The notes beneath the pieces were generated by a model, which searched no databases, was not told where the DNA came from, and was given only the letters and a program-made list of their open reading frames with translations. A stretch of DNA of 64,000 nucleotides from positions 442,966 through 506,965 of the forward strand of contig NZ_CH724156.1 in assembly GCF_000152625.1 (NCBI RefSeq), given 5' to 3'. The position numbers and the translations under genes were made by a program. Positions 26,887 to 34,897 of the stretch are shown here, piece by piece (position 1 is the first letter of the stretch; each line of letters opens with the position of its first letter). Source of the DNA: Roseovarius nubinhibens ISM (GTDB lineage Bacteria > Pseudomonadota > Alphaproteobacteria > Rhodobacterales > Rhodobacteraceae).

Positions 26887-28404
26887 TCAATGTTTCTTGA
26901 CTTTTCCTTTTGCCTCACGCCGCTCCCGTGCGCGGCGCTGTTGGCGGGTCTCTACTGTTGGAAGAGCTGGGAGATTAGGAAATTGCTGAGTGGAAATACC
27001 AGTGTACTTAAGCTCTCCAGAATTCAGGATGTCCAATTCAGATCTTCTTTGCAGAACCTCAGCCTCGAGCTCCTCATCCCATTCGCTAACCTGCAAAGCT
27101 ATTAGGTCTTCCGACCCTCCCTTAGAATCTGTATCAGAACCATGCCCATCAAACGCAAGGCCCACAACTGTCTCAATCGAACGATAATCCTGAAGAACGG
27201 CGTACAGATAGGTTTCAAGCATCGTGACGCGAGCCTGCCTGTATTGATCGTAAGCTCCCTTATCATCCAAGTAATCGGGGTACTTCAAGATCATGAATAC
27301 GTATGCGACGACCGGTGACACGCTATCGACAGGCAACACGACGCGCGCATACCTATCTTGGTCCAATTTCTCCGAATTCGAAAGGGCGTCTAAAAAAGCT
27401 TGACTCAAAGCTCTTCGTCGAACACGGCATTCGGCAGCCATAAATCGCAATGCCGGTTCAGCCAAAGCCGCAGTTGGGACTTGATTAGCGATCTTTACAG
27501 AAGTTCCAGCCAGGATATGATCTGTAAACTGGGTTATTAATTTATCCCAAACATAGGAAATTTTGTCTGCCTGCTTTCGCGCTTTATTTTCAGGTCTTTC
27601 TTTGAAACCTTCGTAGAATCCCTCAGTAATAGTCAAAAGTTCACCTGGCGCTCGCATCGGAAGGTCAAAACTATGGTTGCCTTTGTCGTCTTCGTTTTGG
27701 AAGTAGAACGCGATCAAGTCCCTTTCACTATGCGCTGCGGCAATGTTCTTCGCACGGATAGCCCCGGATCGATGCGACAAATACTCAATTAAGTCTTTAA
27801 CTGTATCAAATTCGCTGAGCACTGCATCAAGGCTGGTACGATCGAAAATATGTACAAAAGATTTATCAGGCTTTGGGTCTCCTACAAAAAATGGGACGTC
27901 TATCCCATGCCCCCCCATTGTTGTGGTATCAGCAATCACTAGAGTGCCGTCATCTCCTCCCCAATACTCTTTCGCTGCCTGCTCTGCGCCTATAGCCACA
28001 CAGATACCGTGAAATCGCATTCTTTCCGGATCTGGCAAATCTAACGGAAATGGTTCGGTGCATTCTTTGTCCAAGAAAATCTTATCTTGGTGCCCCCGTA
28101 GGAACCTTTCGGCACCATGAATTTGATCCACTGATTTCTCGACTGCAGTTCGATACCATCGTTTCCACGCGACTAAGATATCTTTATGCCGCCGAAACTC
28201 GATCTCCTTGTCACTAAAAACGAGGACATCATCACCAAAAACCACCAAAAGGTCGCACAGTTCCTTACCGTCACCTTGGCCTCTTAGCTTCTTTTCAATG
28301 AACGTATTTGGATAGGACCAAAGGTTCAAAAAGGTTTTCTCTGCGAGGCGAGCGAGATATCTTTCGCTTTCGGTAAATCCTGTCCCGCGCTTAATAGGTT
28401 TCAT
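26887..28404 (-). CDS. Orphan protein with putative restriction-endonuclease-like (PD-(D/E)xK/NERD-like) N-terminus
   Basis: 505 aa from the ATG at 28404 (GTG 28410 also possible; ribosome site weak). The gene is far more AT-rich than the surroundings. The N-terminal block, LNLWSYPNTFIEKKLRGQG then DGKELCDLLVVFGDDVLVFSD-K (E48, D51, D65, K66), has the beta-hairpin shape of a PD-(D/E)xK nuclease core, although the second acidic position is not classical. A helical segment follows (DILVAWKRWYRTAVEKSVDQI), then SFVHIFDRTSLDAVLSEFDT and DLIEYLSHRSG. The tail is strongly basic (RQQRRARERREAKGKVKKH), suggesting nucleic-acid contact. I do not recognise a named family. It is alone in its segment, between two 132-bp direct repeats. 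A defence or addiction-type nuclease is an inference. Confidence 0.65.
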   Translation of the reverse strand: MKPIKRGTGFTESERYLARLAEKTFLNLWSYPNTFIEKKLRGQGDGKELCDLLVVFGDDVLVFSDKEIEFRRHKDILVAWKRWYRTAVEKSVDQIHGAERFLRGHQDKIFLDKECTEPFPLDLPDPERMRFHGICVAIGAEQAAKEYWGGDDGTLVIADTTTMGGHGIDVPFFVGDPKPDKSFVHIFDRTSLDAVLSEFDTVKDLIEYLSHRSGAIRAKNIAAAHSERDLIAFYFQNEDDKGNHSFDLPMRAPGELLTITEGFYEGFKERPENKARKQADKISYVWDKLITQFTDHILAGTSVKIANQVPTAALAEPALRFMAAECRVRRRALSQAFLDALSNSEKLDQDRYARVVLPVDSVSPVVAYVFMILKYPDYLDDKGAYDQYRQARVTMLETYLYAVLQDYRSIETVVGLAFDGHGSDTDSKGGSEDLIALQVSEWDEELEAEVLQRRSELDILNSGELKYTGISTQQFPNLPALPTVETRQQRRARERREAKGKVKKH

Positions 28405-28531
28405 GAGCACTACATCTTTGACCGTGGCCGAATCCGGCTGACTTTATGCGAGTTGGTTTGGGCAAACACTGACACCTTTGCGGCTAGGTAACAATGTTCG
28501 CCACACAGTTGTGGAAAAATGTCATTCCTTG

Positions 28532-28578
28532 GCGTGACGCGCATTTCACGCAACTAGGATCGCGAAGCCCCCTAGTTG
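28532..28578. promoter_or_regulatory. Two adjacent dyads upstream of the low-GC gene
   Basis: GCGTGA (28532-28537) pairs with TCACGC (28546-28551), and CAACTAGG (28551-28558) pairs perfectly with CCTAGTTG (28571-28578) across 12 nt. They lie 130-175 nt upstream of the gene start at 28404 and within the AT-rich insert. They could be an operator or the structured end of the insert; no function can be assigned. The remainder of 28405-28654 holds no gene. Confidence 0.45.
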
Positions 28579-28654
28579 TCTCAGACCGCCCTTAAGCATT
28601 TTACAGAAAAGCGCGTGTCCAGCGTAAATTTACCGCAACCGAGCCAACCACTCC

Positions 28655-28787
28655 GCGCCCGACCGCCCCACGGGCGGGCGCTTTCGCCAGCCACGCGCCC
28701 CATCACCACCCCCACGCCGAAGCCCCACCATAAACCGTGACACACCCCTGTCCCGATGCCCGTCCTCGGTCGGGCGCTCCCCTCCTG
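28655..28787. repeat. 132-bp direct repeat, right copy
   Basis: Right-hand partner of 26701-26832 in the same orientation, starting GCGCCCGACCGCCCCACGGG and ending CCCCTCCTG. It marks the end of the AT-rich segment; composition returns to high GC immediately after it. Confidence 0.8.
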
Positions 28788-28843
28788 TCGCCGCCAAAAC
28801 GACTCACCCCGACCCCCCGCATCGCGCGCGCCCCGCAAGGCCC

Positions 28844-28902
28844 CAACCCCGCCAAAACCCGCACTGTCGTTTTACCGTCGTAATACCGACGTGTTACCGA
28901 CG
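28844..28902. repeat. 59-nt intergenic repeat with TACCGACG units, copy 1
   Basis: Contains TTACCGTCGTAATACCGACG followed by TGTTACCGACG and aligns without gaps to 56451-56509 (34 of 40 identities over the core 28863-28902). The interior is itself an about 11-nt reiteration of TACCGACG. It lies about 440 nt upstream of the low-GC putative nuclease gene and about 110 nt upstream of the small secreted protein gene. Confidence 0.7.
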
Positions 28903-29008
28903 CCGCGATTTTCGCCCCCCACAGCCCCCGCCAAATCGCCCCTATTCCGGCCATTTTGCCGCAGCCAAACCGCTGGACGCAGCCCCGATCTTGCGGCCAT
29001 ATCGCCCC

Positions 29009-29371
29009 ATGATCCGCACCGTTCTGCGTCTTCTCATTCTGGTAACCCTGCTCACCGGGGTCACCCTGCCCAAGGCCACCGCGGCCTTGGCCTCTCTCGG
29101 CCTGTCCGGCTCGCAGACCATTGTGATCTGCACCGGCGAGGGGCTGCGCACCATCACCCTGTCCGCCGATGGCACCCCCGTCGAACAGCCCGAGACCCAG
29201 GATCATGACTGCCTCTTGGTGCAGGCCATCGCACCACCCCCCACAGCCCTGCCCGAGCGCCCGCAACCTCTTGTCACCGCACGGATTTCCGCCCCCGCGA
29301 CGGCCACCACCCATGCCCGCGCCCGGCCACTTTTTGACGCTCCGGCCCGCGCCCCGCCGCTCCAGCCCTGA
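29009..29371 (+). CDS. Small secreted protein, DUF2946-like
   Basis: 120 aa. A signal/anchor helix (IRTVLRLLILVTLLTGVTLP) is followed by SGSQTIVICTGEGLRTITLSADG and HDCLLVQAI, with a Pro/Ala-rich tail. The pattern 'I-V-I-C-T-G-E-G-x-R-T-[IV]-T-L' and the later Cys are typical of the short DUF2946-like proteins that sit next to PepSY membrane proteins or TonB-dependent receptors in alphaproteobacteria. Metal binding by the two cysteines is possible but not shown. The start is the ATG at 29009, without a clear ribosome site. The PepSY gene follows 68 nt later, likely one transcript. Confidence 0.65.
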   Translation: MIRTVLRLLILVTLLTGVTLPKATAALASLGLSGSQTIVICTGEGLRTITLSADGTPVEQPETQDHDCLLVQAIAPPPTALPERPQPLVTARISAPATATTHARARPLFDAPARAPPLQP

Positions 29372-29439
29372 TGCCATTTCACCCCTGACATCACGACCGG
29401 CCGCCTAGAGCTACGGCTGCGGCCAATTGGAGCCTACAC

Positions 29440-30840
29440 ATGACACAGACCCCCGCACGCGCGGCGCTCTATCGCGCCGTCTGGCGCTGGCATTTCTATG
29501 CTGGCCTATACGTTATCCCTTTCTTCATCCTTCTGGCCGCCACCGGCATGGCCATGCTCTGGATCGCCCATATCGACGGCCGCGATGGCGAGCGTCACAC
29601 GGTCCTGCCACAGGCCCAGACCCTCGCCCTCTCCGAACAGGCCGCCAGCGCGGAAAAAGCCTTTCCCGACGGGAGTTTAGCGCAATATATCGCCCCCCGC
29701 GCCGCCGATCTCGCCGCGATTTTCCGCATCAACACCGACGACGGCCCGATGATGGTGGTGGTCGATCCCTACACGGCTGAAATCCTTGAGAAATTCCCCC
29801 GCCGCAGCGGCTGGTACGATCTCATGGACAATCTCCACAGCTCCCTCCTCCTCGGCCCCCCCGGCGACCGCCTCCTCGAGCTCGCCGCCTCCCTCGGCAT
29901 CCTCCTCCTGATCACCGGTCTCTACCTCTGGTGGCCCCGCGACATCAGCCTCCGCCGCGCCCTCTTGCCCCGGCTGGGACGCCATGGCCGAAGCTTCTGG
30001 AAGAGCCTTCACGCCGCCACCGGGCTCTACATCTCATTGTTCTTACTATTCTTTTTGATCTCCGGCCTCTCCTGGGCCGGGATCTGGGGCGGCAAGATGG
30101 TGCAAGCTTGGTCGAGCTTCCCGGTTGGCAAATACTCCGGCATCCCGCTGAGCGACATCACCCATGCCGAGGCTCTCAATGGCGGCAAGAAAGAGGTGCC
30201 TTGGGCCCTCGAACAGACCCCAATGCCCGCCTCCGATGCCCATGCCCACCACGGCTCAGGCACCCCCATCGCCCCCAGCAACGCCCCCCCCGGCGCAGGC
30301 CCCCTGCCCGATCTCGACCGGATCGACCGCTTCGCCCGCGACATCGGCTTCACCGGGCGCTATCAACTCAACCTGCCCCAAGGCGACACCGGCGTCTGGA
30401 CGCTGAGCCGCGATTCCATGAGCACCGACAGCCTCAACCCGACCTCGGATCGGATCACCCATATCGACCGCTATTCCGGCACTATCCTCGCCGACATCCG
30501 CTATGCCGATTACTCCCTGATGGGCAAGGCGATGGCCGTGGGGATCGCGCTCCACATGGGCACGCTCGGTCTGTGGAGCGTGCTCGCGAACACGCTCGTC
30601 TGCCTCTCGGTGATCTTCCTCTGCCTCTCAGGCGTGATCCTGTGGTGGAAACGCCGCCCTGCCGGCCGTTGGCCGCTCGCCGCCCCGCCCCAGCCAGAGC
30701 ATATGCCGCATTGGCCCGCGGCCACGGCCATCGTGCTGGCCCTCGGCCTCGCCTTTCCCATGGCGGGCATCACCATCGCGGCGGTGCTTCTCTGGGATGC
30801 GCTGCTGCGGCCCCGCCTCATGCGGCGCGCACGCGCGTGA
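29440..30840 (+). CDS. PepSY-associated TM helix domain protein (PiuB-like)
   Basis: 466 aa inner-membrane protein. A first helix (YAGLYVIPFFILLAATGMAML) is followed by a periplasmic PepSY-like segment (about 45-130), helix pairs near 145-170 and 200-222 (LYISLFLLFFLISGLSWAGIW), a large extracytoplasmic loop and C-terminal helices (VLANTLVCLSVIFLCLSGVILWW, TAIVLALGLAFPMAGITIAAVLLW). Histidines in the helices (WRWHFYAG, NLHSS, LHAATG, ALHMGT) could bind haem, as proposed for PiuB-type ferric-siderophore reductases. The loop contains SDAHAHHGSG, a possible metal-binding patch. Iron or copper handling is inferred only from family. GGAG precedes the ATG at 29440. Confidence 0.85.
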   Translation: MTQTPARAALYRAVWRWHFYAGLYVIPFFILLAATGMAMLWIAHIDGRDGERHTVLPQAQTLALSEQAASAEKAFPDGSLAQYIAPRAADLAAIFRINTDDGPMMVVVDPYTAEILEKFPRRSGWYDLMDNLHSSLLLGPPGDRLLELAASLGILLLITGLYLWWPRDISLRRALLPRLGRHGRSFWKSLHAATGLYISLFLLFFLISGLSWAGIWGGKMVQAWSSFPVGKYSGIPLSDITHAEALNGGKKEVPWALEQTPMPASDAHAHHGSGTPIAPSNAPPGAGPLPDLDRIDRFARDIGFTGRYQLNLPQGDTGVWTLSRDSMSTDSLNPTSDRITHIDRYSGTILADIRYADYSLMGKAMAVGIALHMGTLGLWSVLANTLVCLSVIFLCLSGVILWWKRRPAGRWPLAAPPQPEHMPHWPAATAIVLALGLAFPMAGITIAAVLLWDALLRPRLMRRARA

Positions 30841-30860
30841 GTGTGCGGATCACAGCCGAG

Positions 30861-30880
30861 CCGGGGGCAACACCCCCCGG
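30861..30880. terminator. Bidirectional hairpin between convergent genes
   Basis: CCGGGGG (30861-30867) and CCCCCGG (30874-30880) form a 7-bp GC stem with a 6-nt loop, between the stop of the PepSY gene (30840) and the stop of the convergent PH-like gene (30881). There is no T-run on the plus side, so efficiency is uncertain. Confidence 0.45.
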
Positions 30881-31264
30881 CTACCCAACCTCTTGCACCG
30901 GGCGCTCGGACCGGCACGCGTTGAGCGTCGTGTAAAGCATGTCGAAATCGGTCTTGCGCGCATAGGTCTTGAACACGATCCCATCCGCCTCCGTCACCAA
31001 TCGCAGCACCCGAAACCCGACCTCGGTCCCGGCCTCAACCGCGGCCAGCGCGGTGGGCTCCGCCTGCCAGAGCACATGCCCCACAAGCCGTTTGCGATAG
31101 AAACAGAGCCGCCGGTCGGTCAGCGCCAGAATGCCGTGAATATTGCCGTCCCGGGCGCCTCCTGCGGCCAAGGACTGCCAGCCCTCCAAATGACAAAAAA
31201 TCCTTTCTCCCGGTTGCAGAACCCCTCGCCGAAAGCCGCGGATATGCCTGTTTTCATTGGCCAT
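30881..31264 (-). CDS. Small conserved protein with PH-like beta domain
   Basis: 127 aa without signal or membrane segment. The pattern LQPGERIFCHLEGWQSLA, then ILALTDRRLCFYRKRLVGHVLW and a following TEVGFRVLRLVTEADGIVFKTYARK, is that of bacterial PH-like (bPH/YokE-like) domains: 'E-x-[IV] ... G-x-L-x-L-T-[DN]-x-R-[LV]-x-[FY]'. Function unknown. The ATG at 31264 lies downstream of AAGG; longer in-frame starts would overlap the rppH promoter region. It is convergent with the PepSY gene and divergent from rppH. Confidence 0.65.
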   Translation of the reverse strand: MANENRHIRGFRRGVLQPGERIFCHLEGWQSLAAGGARDGNIHGILALTDRRLCFYRKRLVGHVLWQAEPTALAAVEAGTEVGFRVLRLVTEADGIVFKTYARKTDFDMLYTTLNACRSERPVQEVG

Positions 31265-31458
31265 CACTCTAACCTTAATTCTCTTTTTGAAATATGCCTT
31301 ACAATGTCGCCGAAGCGCCGCTCGATCAAGCCCCCAGTTGCGCGCAAACAGGGCGAGACCCCGCTCTCGCCGCATGACGCCACGGCAGTGTCCACTGGAT
31401 CATTGCCGCCAAACCTCCTATCCCTGTGACAACAGCTCAGCTCAGGACAGGTTCCCAG

Positions 31459-31941
31459 ATGACACCCCAAGAGATCGCCGCCCTGCCGTACCGCCCCTGC
31501 GTCGGCGTCATGCTGGTCAATCGCGACGGCCATGTCTTTGTCGGTCAGCGGATCGACAATCAGACCGACGCCTGGCAGATGCCCCAGGGCGGGATCGATC
31601 CGGGCGAGGCACCGCGCGACGCCGCCCTGCGCGAGCTTTGCGAAGAAACCGGCGTCACCGCCGACCTCGTGCAGATCGAGGCCGAGAGCGACGGCTGGCT
31701 GCCCTATGATCTGCCGCATGATCTGGTGCCGAAACTGTGGAAAGGCCGCTTTCGCGGGCAGGAACAGAAATGGTTCCTAATGCGTTTCACCGGCACTGAC
31801 GATCAGGTGCAGATCTCCACGGACACGCCCGAATTCTCGGCTTGGCGCTGGGTGCCGCCGTCCGAGCTGATCGACCGTATCGTACCCTTCAAACGCGAGG
31901 TCTACAGTGCTGTCCTCGCCCAGTTCGGAGACCGTTTATGA
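31459..31941 (+). CDS. rppH: RNA pyrophosphohydrolase
   Basis: 160 aa Nudix hydrolase. It removes pyrophosphate from 5'-triphosphorylated mRNA ends, triggering RNase E decay. The Nudix box G-x5-E-x7-R-E-U-x-E-E-x-G-U spans residues 44-66 ([12 protein letters not shown] then [11 protein letters not shown]). [21 protein letters not shown] at the start and the C-terminal [24 protein letters not shown] are characteristic of RppH/IalA rather than other Nudix proteins. The ATG at 31459 is preferred over 31426 by conserved length. It overlaps the next gene as ATGA. Confidence 0.95.
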   Translation: MTPQEIAALPYRPCVGVMLVNRDGHVFVGQRIDNQTDAWQMPQGGIDPGEAPRDAALRELCEETGVTADLVQIEAESDGWLPYDLPHDLVPKLWKGRFRGQEQKWFLMRFTGTDDQVQISTDTPEFSAWRWVPPSELIDRIVPFKREVYSAVLAQFGDRL

Positions 31942-32468
31942 GTATGAAAACCGTTCTTGCCACGCTCGTCGCCAGCAGCCTCACCGGTCCCGCGCTGGCC
32001 CTGTCCTGCCTGCCCCATGATGTGACCGACAGCTATACGCAGGCCGCCGAGGCCGAGGCCAGCTATGTGGTGGTGCACGGGCGGCTCGTCTTTGACGAAA
32101 CGAGACTGCCCAAGGTCGACATGACAAATCAGGCGGCGACCCCGGCAAGCACCCGCATCCCGGCGCTCATCTCAGGGAAATCTCTGAGCAAACAGGGCTT
32201 TGAACGCCGCTTTGAAACCCCGATCTCGCTCGACATCGAATGCGCCGGACCGTGGTGCGCGGGCGCGAAATCCGGCATCGATTACCTCGCCTTCCTGCGG
32301 GTCGAACCGGATGGCAGCTATGCGCTTGCCCTCAACCCCTGTGGCGGCCAAGGCTTTGGCGAGCCGAGCCAAGAGCAGCTCGATCAGATCCTCGCCTGCC
32401 ACACAGGCGGCCCCTGCCTCTCGGGCCTGATCCAGTTGGAACAGGGCGAGCAGGCCCCCGCCGAATAG
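31938..32468 (+). CDS. Conserved hypothetical exported protein
   Basis: 176 aa. The N-terminus [24 protein letters not shown] is a signal peptide with cleavage before or near LSCLPHDV. The mature protein has six cysteines (in [28 protein letters not shown] and GPCLSG), so disulfides are likely. No named family is recognised; the layout (a beta-rich middle with [16 protein letters not shown] and [18 protein letters not shown]) recalls the periplasmic 'tissue inhibitor of metalloprotease'-like proteins common in alphaproteobacteria, a weak suggestion. The start overlaps the rppH stop by ATGA, so the two are coupled. Confidence 0.7.
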   Translation: MSMKTVLATLVASSLTGPALALSCLPHDVTDSYTQAAEAEASYVVVHGRLVFDETRLPKVDMTNQAATPASTRIPALISGKSLSKQGFERRFETPISLDIECAGPWCAGAKSGIDYLAFLRVEPDGSYALALNPCGGQGFGEPSQEQLDQILACHTGGPCLSGLIQLEQGEQAPAE

Positions 32469-32510
32469 GCCTCCGAGGTCTCAACCGGCCGTCGCATCAA
32501 AGACTCAACG

Positions 32511-32576
32511 CGCCTCTTCTGGCTCGAAATATCCTGGGGTGAATTGGCCGCAAGGCCAAGAGGGGCAACGCCCCTC
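32511..32576. repeat. Intergenic repeat with hairpins, copy 2 (convergent junction)
   Basis: CTCTTCTGGCTCGAAATATCC with its neighbours (32511-32539) matches 9611-9639 at 26 of 29 positions. It is followed by two hairpins: TTGGCC-GCAA-GGCCAA (32544-32559) and GAGGGGC-AAC-GCCCCTC (32560-32576). It lies between a rightward gene (stop 32468) and a leftward gene (stop 32617), like copy 1. Confidence 0.6.
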
Positions 32577-32616
32577 CCCACCTCTGACAGGGGTCAATCG
32601 CCCCGCCGTCCTCACA

Positions 32617-33999
32617 TCAATTGCGGCGCAGATCCTGCAAGAGCTCCTTCGACGGCGCGCCATTGGCCGAAATCCCGCGCGCCCGCTGATAGGCCCGGAT
32701 CGCCGCCGAGGTTTCCGGGCCGACATTGCCGTCCACCTTGGTGATCTTATAGCCCTTGCGCTGCAGCAACGCCTGAATTTCCTTCTTCTCGGCCTCTGAT
32801 GTCGCCGAATAGCCGCGCGGCCAGCTCGCCTGGATCGGCGGCCCGCCTCGCAGCCGGTCCGACAGATGCCCGACCCCGATCACATAGGCATCGGCCCGGT
32901 TGTATTTCTCGATCACGCTGAAGTTGTGGAAAATCATAAAGGCCGCGCCTTGCGTCCCCGCCGGCAGCAGGATCGACGCATTGCCATAATTCGGCACCGC
33001 CCGCCCGTCGATGCCGACGACGCCCTCATTGGCCCAAGCCGCCGGGCTCTGGGTGAGCTTGCGGCTCGCCCGGCCCGCGTTAAAACCGCGCGGCAGGCGC
33101 ACTTCGACGCCCCAGGGTTGGCCTTTTTTCCAACCGAACCGCTTGAGATAGGCCGCGGTCGAGGCCAGTGCATCGGTCGGATCATCCGACCAGATGTCGC
33201 GCTTGCCATCGCCGGTGAAATCCACCGCATAGGCGAGATAGGAGGTCGGGATAAACTGGGTATGGCCCATCGCCCCGGCCCAAGATCCAGTCATCCGGTT
33301 CGGGGCCACATCGCCCGACTGGATGATCTTGAGCGCCGCAATCAGCTGCTGCTCAAAGAATTTACCGCGCCGCCCGTCATAGGCCAGCGTCGCGATGGAC
33401 TGGATCAGCGGCTCGCGCCCGCGCCTCTCGCCATAGGCGCTCTCCATCCCCCAGATCGCCGCGACCACCTCTTTTTCTACGCCGAAATGCGCCTCGATCC
33501 GGTCAAACGTGTTGCGATACTGGCGCAGCACCTTGGTGCCATTTCGCACCCGGCTCGTGGAGACGGCGAAATCCAGATATTCCCAGATTTCCTTTTTGAA
33601 CTCCGACTGGTTGCGGTCTTTCTTGACGACGCTCGGGTCATATTGCACGCCGCGAAACGCCGCGTCGAACGTCCGGTTCGAAATGCCCTGCGCCCGCGCT
33701 CGCGACCGGAACCCGTTGATCCAATTGGCAAACCCCTGATGGCTCACCCGGGTCTGCACGACGCTTTCCACATTAAGGTCACTCGGCCGCAGCACCGGCC
33801 GCGTTCCGCTCAGCGATGCGAGCGTCACCGTGGCCTCAGGCGCGACTTGCCCAGTGCTCTGCACCGCCTGCGCGGCCACCGCGAGCCCGCCGGGCCGCTG
33901 CTCGGGGCGCAGCGACGATTCGACCGCCCGCGCCTCGACCTGTCCCGCCAGTCCAAGGACTACGCCCACACCGGCACCGAAAAACTTTTGATAACGCAT
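32617..33999 (-). CDS. Lytic murein transglycosylase, MltB type, with peptidoglycan-binding domain
   Basis: 460 aa. Signal peptide (GAGVGVVLGLAGQVEARA), SLT_2/MltB catalytic domain (about residues 85-385) with the catalytic Glu in AAIWGMESAYGERRG, then GRRGKFFEQQLIAALKI, GSWAGAMGHTQFIPTSYLAYAVDFTGDG and MIFHNFSVIEKYNRADAYVIGVGHLSDRLRG. The C-terminal PG_binding_1 repeat (about 400-455) is ALLQRKGYKITKVDGNVGPETSAAIRAYQRARG. GH103 enzyme cleaving glycan strands with 1,6-anhydro ends in the periplasm. GGGAGG lies upstream of the ATG at 33999; the open frame continuing to 34392 is not conserved. Monocistronic. Confidence 0.93.
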   Translation of the reverse strand: MRYQKFFGAGVGVVLGLAGQVEARAVESSLRPEQRPGGLAVAAQAVQSTGQVAPEATVTLASLSGTRPVLRPSDLNVESVVQTRVSHQGFANWINGFRSRARAQGISNRTFDAAFRGVQYDPSVVKKDRNQSEFKKEIWEYLDFAVSTSRVRNGTKVLRQYRNTFDRIEAHFGVEKEVVAAIWGMESAYGERRGREPLIQSIATLAYDGRRGKFFEQQLIAALKIIQSGDVAPNRMTGSWAGAMGHTQFIPTSYLAYAVDFTGDGKRDIWSDDPTDALASTAAYLKRFGWKKGQPWGVEVRLPRGFNAGRASRKLTQSPAAWANEGVVGIDGRAVPNYGNASILLPAGTQGAAFMIFHNFSVIEKYNRADAYVIGVGHLSDRLRGGPPIQASWPRGYSATSEAEKKEIQALLQRKGYKITKVDGNVGPETSAAIRAYQRARGISANGAPSKELLQDLRRN

Positions 34000-34112
34000 T
34001 GCTCTGGCCTCCCCAGTGGTCTCGGGCCCTTCCTCGTGGCCCTGTTCCCCCTGATCGTACCGCGACTTGGTTAAAATCAAAAGAACACAAGCACAGCCGC
34101 GCAAGGCTCCGC

Positions 34113-34826
34113 CTATGGGGTTGCGGCCTCGGCATGGGTGGCCTCCTCGGCCCGCATCGCCGCCATATACTGCCGCAGCATCGGCACCCGGTTCGGTCGG
34201 AACGACTGATCCAGCACCTCGAGATCGCGCATCCGGTCTAGACGAAACGCCCGAAAATCCGCCCGCAGATGGCAATAGGCCAACAGACAATGCGACGCCT
34301 GCATATAGGCAATGCTGAGCGGATCGACACTGCGCGCCGTCGCCCGCCCCTCGGCATCGGTATAGGCGAACCGAATGCGCCGCTCGTCCCATGTCGCCTG
34401 CCGCAGTGCCACCACATCGACCCCGGGTTCCGGCAGCGGCGTGAACCGCGCCGCGCTGAGCACCGCGTGACGCAGCCGATGCGCCTGGCTCTCGGGCAAC
34501 CGTGCTCGCAGCTTTGACAGCGCCCGCCCCGCCGCGCCGCGCAGCGCCGGATCGCCAATCGCCTCTACCTCGCGCAGCCCAAGCACCAGCGCCTCCAGCT
34601 CGTCACTGTCGAAACTGAGCGGCGGCAGCGCCGCATCCTCGATGAGCGTATAGCCAAACCCCGCCGCCCCATCGATCACCGCCCCCAGCCCGCGCAGCGC
34701 CTCGATGTCGCGATAGACCGTGCGCGGCGTCACGCCGAGATCCTGCGCCAGTGCGGCGGCGGTGGCGGGCGGGGTCGAGAGGCGCAGCGCCTGCATCAGC
34801 TGAAAGAGACGATGGGTCCGGGTCAT
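34113..34826 (-). CDS. YafY/DeoR-type transcriptional regulator with WYL domain
   Basis: 237 aa. An N-terminal winged helix (MTRTHRLFQLMQALRL to LGVTPRTVYRDIEALRGLGA, recognition helix TPRTVYRD) is followed by a WYL domain (about 130-210; here the signature is degenerate, with RIRFAYTDAEG and SIAYMQASHCLLAYCHLRADFRAFRLDRM) that senses small ligands, and a short WCX-like tail. The start is either 34826 (MTRTHR, typical of the family) or 34847. A perfect dyad, TGACAG-AAC-CTGTCA (34850-34864), lies directly upstream and recurs as a near-copy before the GFA gene at 490; I infer autoregulation and control of that gene. Confidence 0.88.
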   Translation of the reverse strand: MTRTHRLFQLMQALRLSTPPATAAALAQDLGVTPRTVYRDIEALRGLGAVIDGAAGFGYTLIEDAALPPLSFDSDELEALVLGLREVEAIGDPALRGAAGRALSKLRARLPESQAHRLRHAVLSAARFTPLPEPGVDVVALRQATWDERRIRFAYTDAEGRATARSVDPLSIAYMQASHCLLAYCHLRADFRAFRLDRMRDLEVLDQSFRPNRVPMLRQYMAAMRAEEATHAEAATP

Positions 34827-34849
34827 GATGCGCTTATTCTCGCACATGC

Positions 34850-34864
34850 TGACAGAACCTGTCA
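34850..34864. promoter_or_regulatory. Perfect inverted repeat upstream of the WYL regulator
   Basis: TGACAG (34850-34855), spacer AAC, CTGTCA (34859-34864). It is placed between the regulator start and the end of the OmpA-like gene (34898). The near-identical element at 429-443 precedes the GFA gene. Confidence 0.6.
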
Positions 34865-34897
34865 CCTACCCAGCACGAGAGGCCCGAAATCCCGGCG

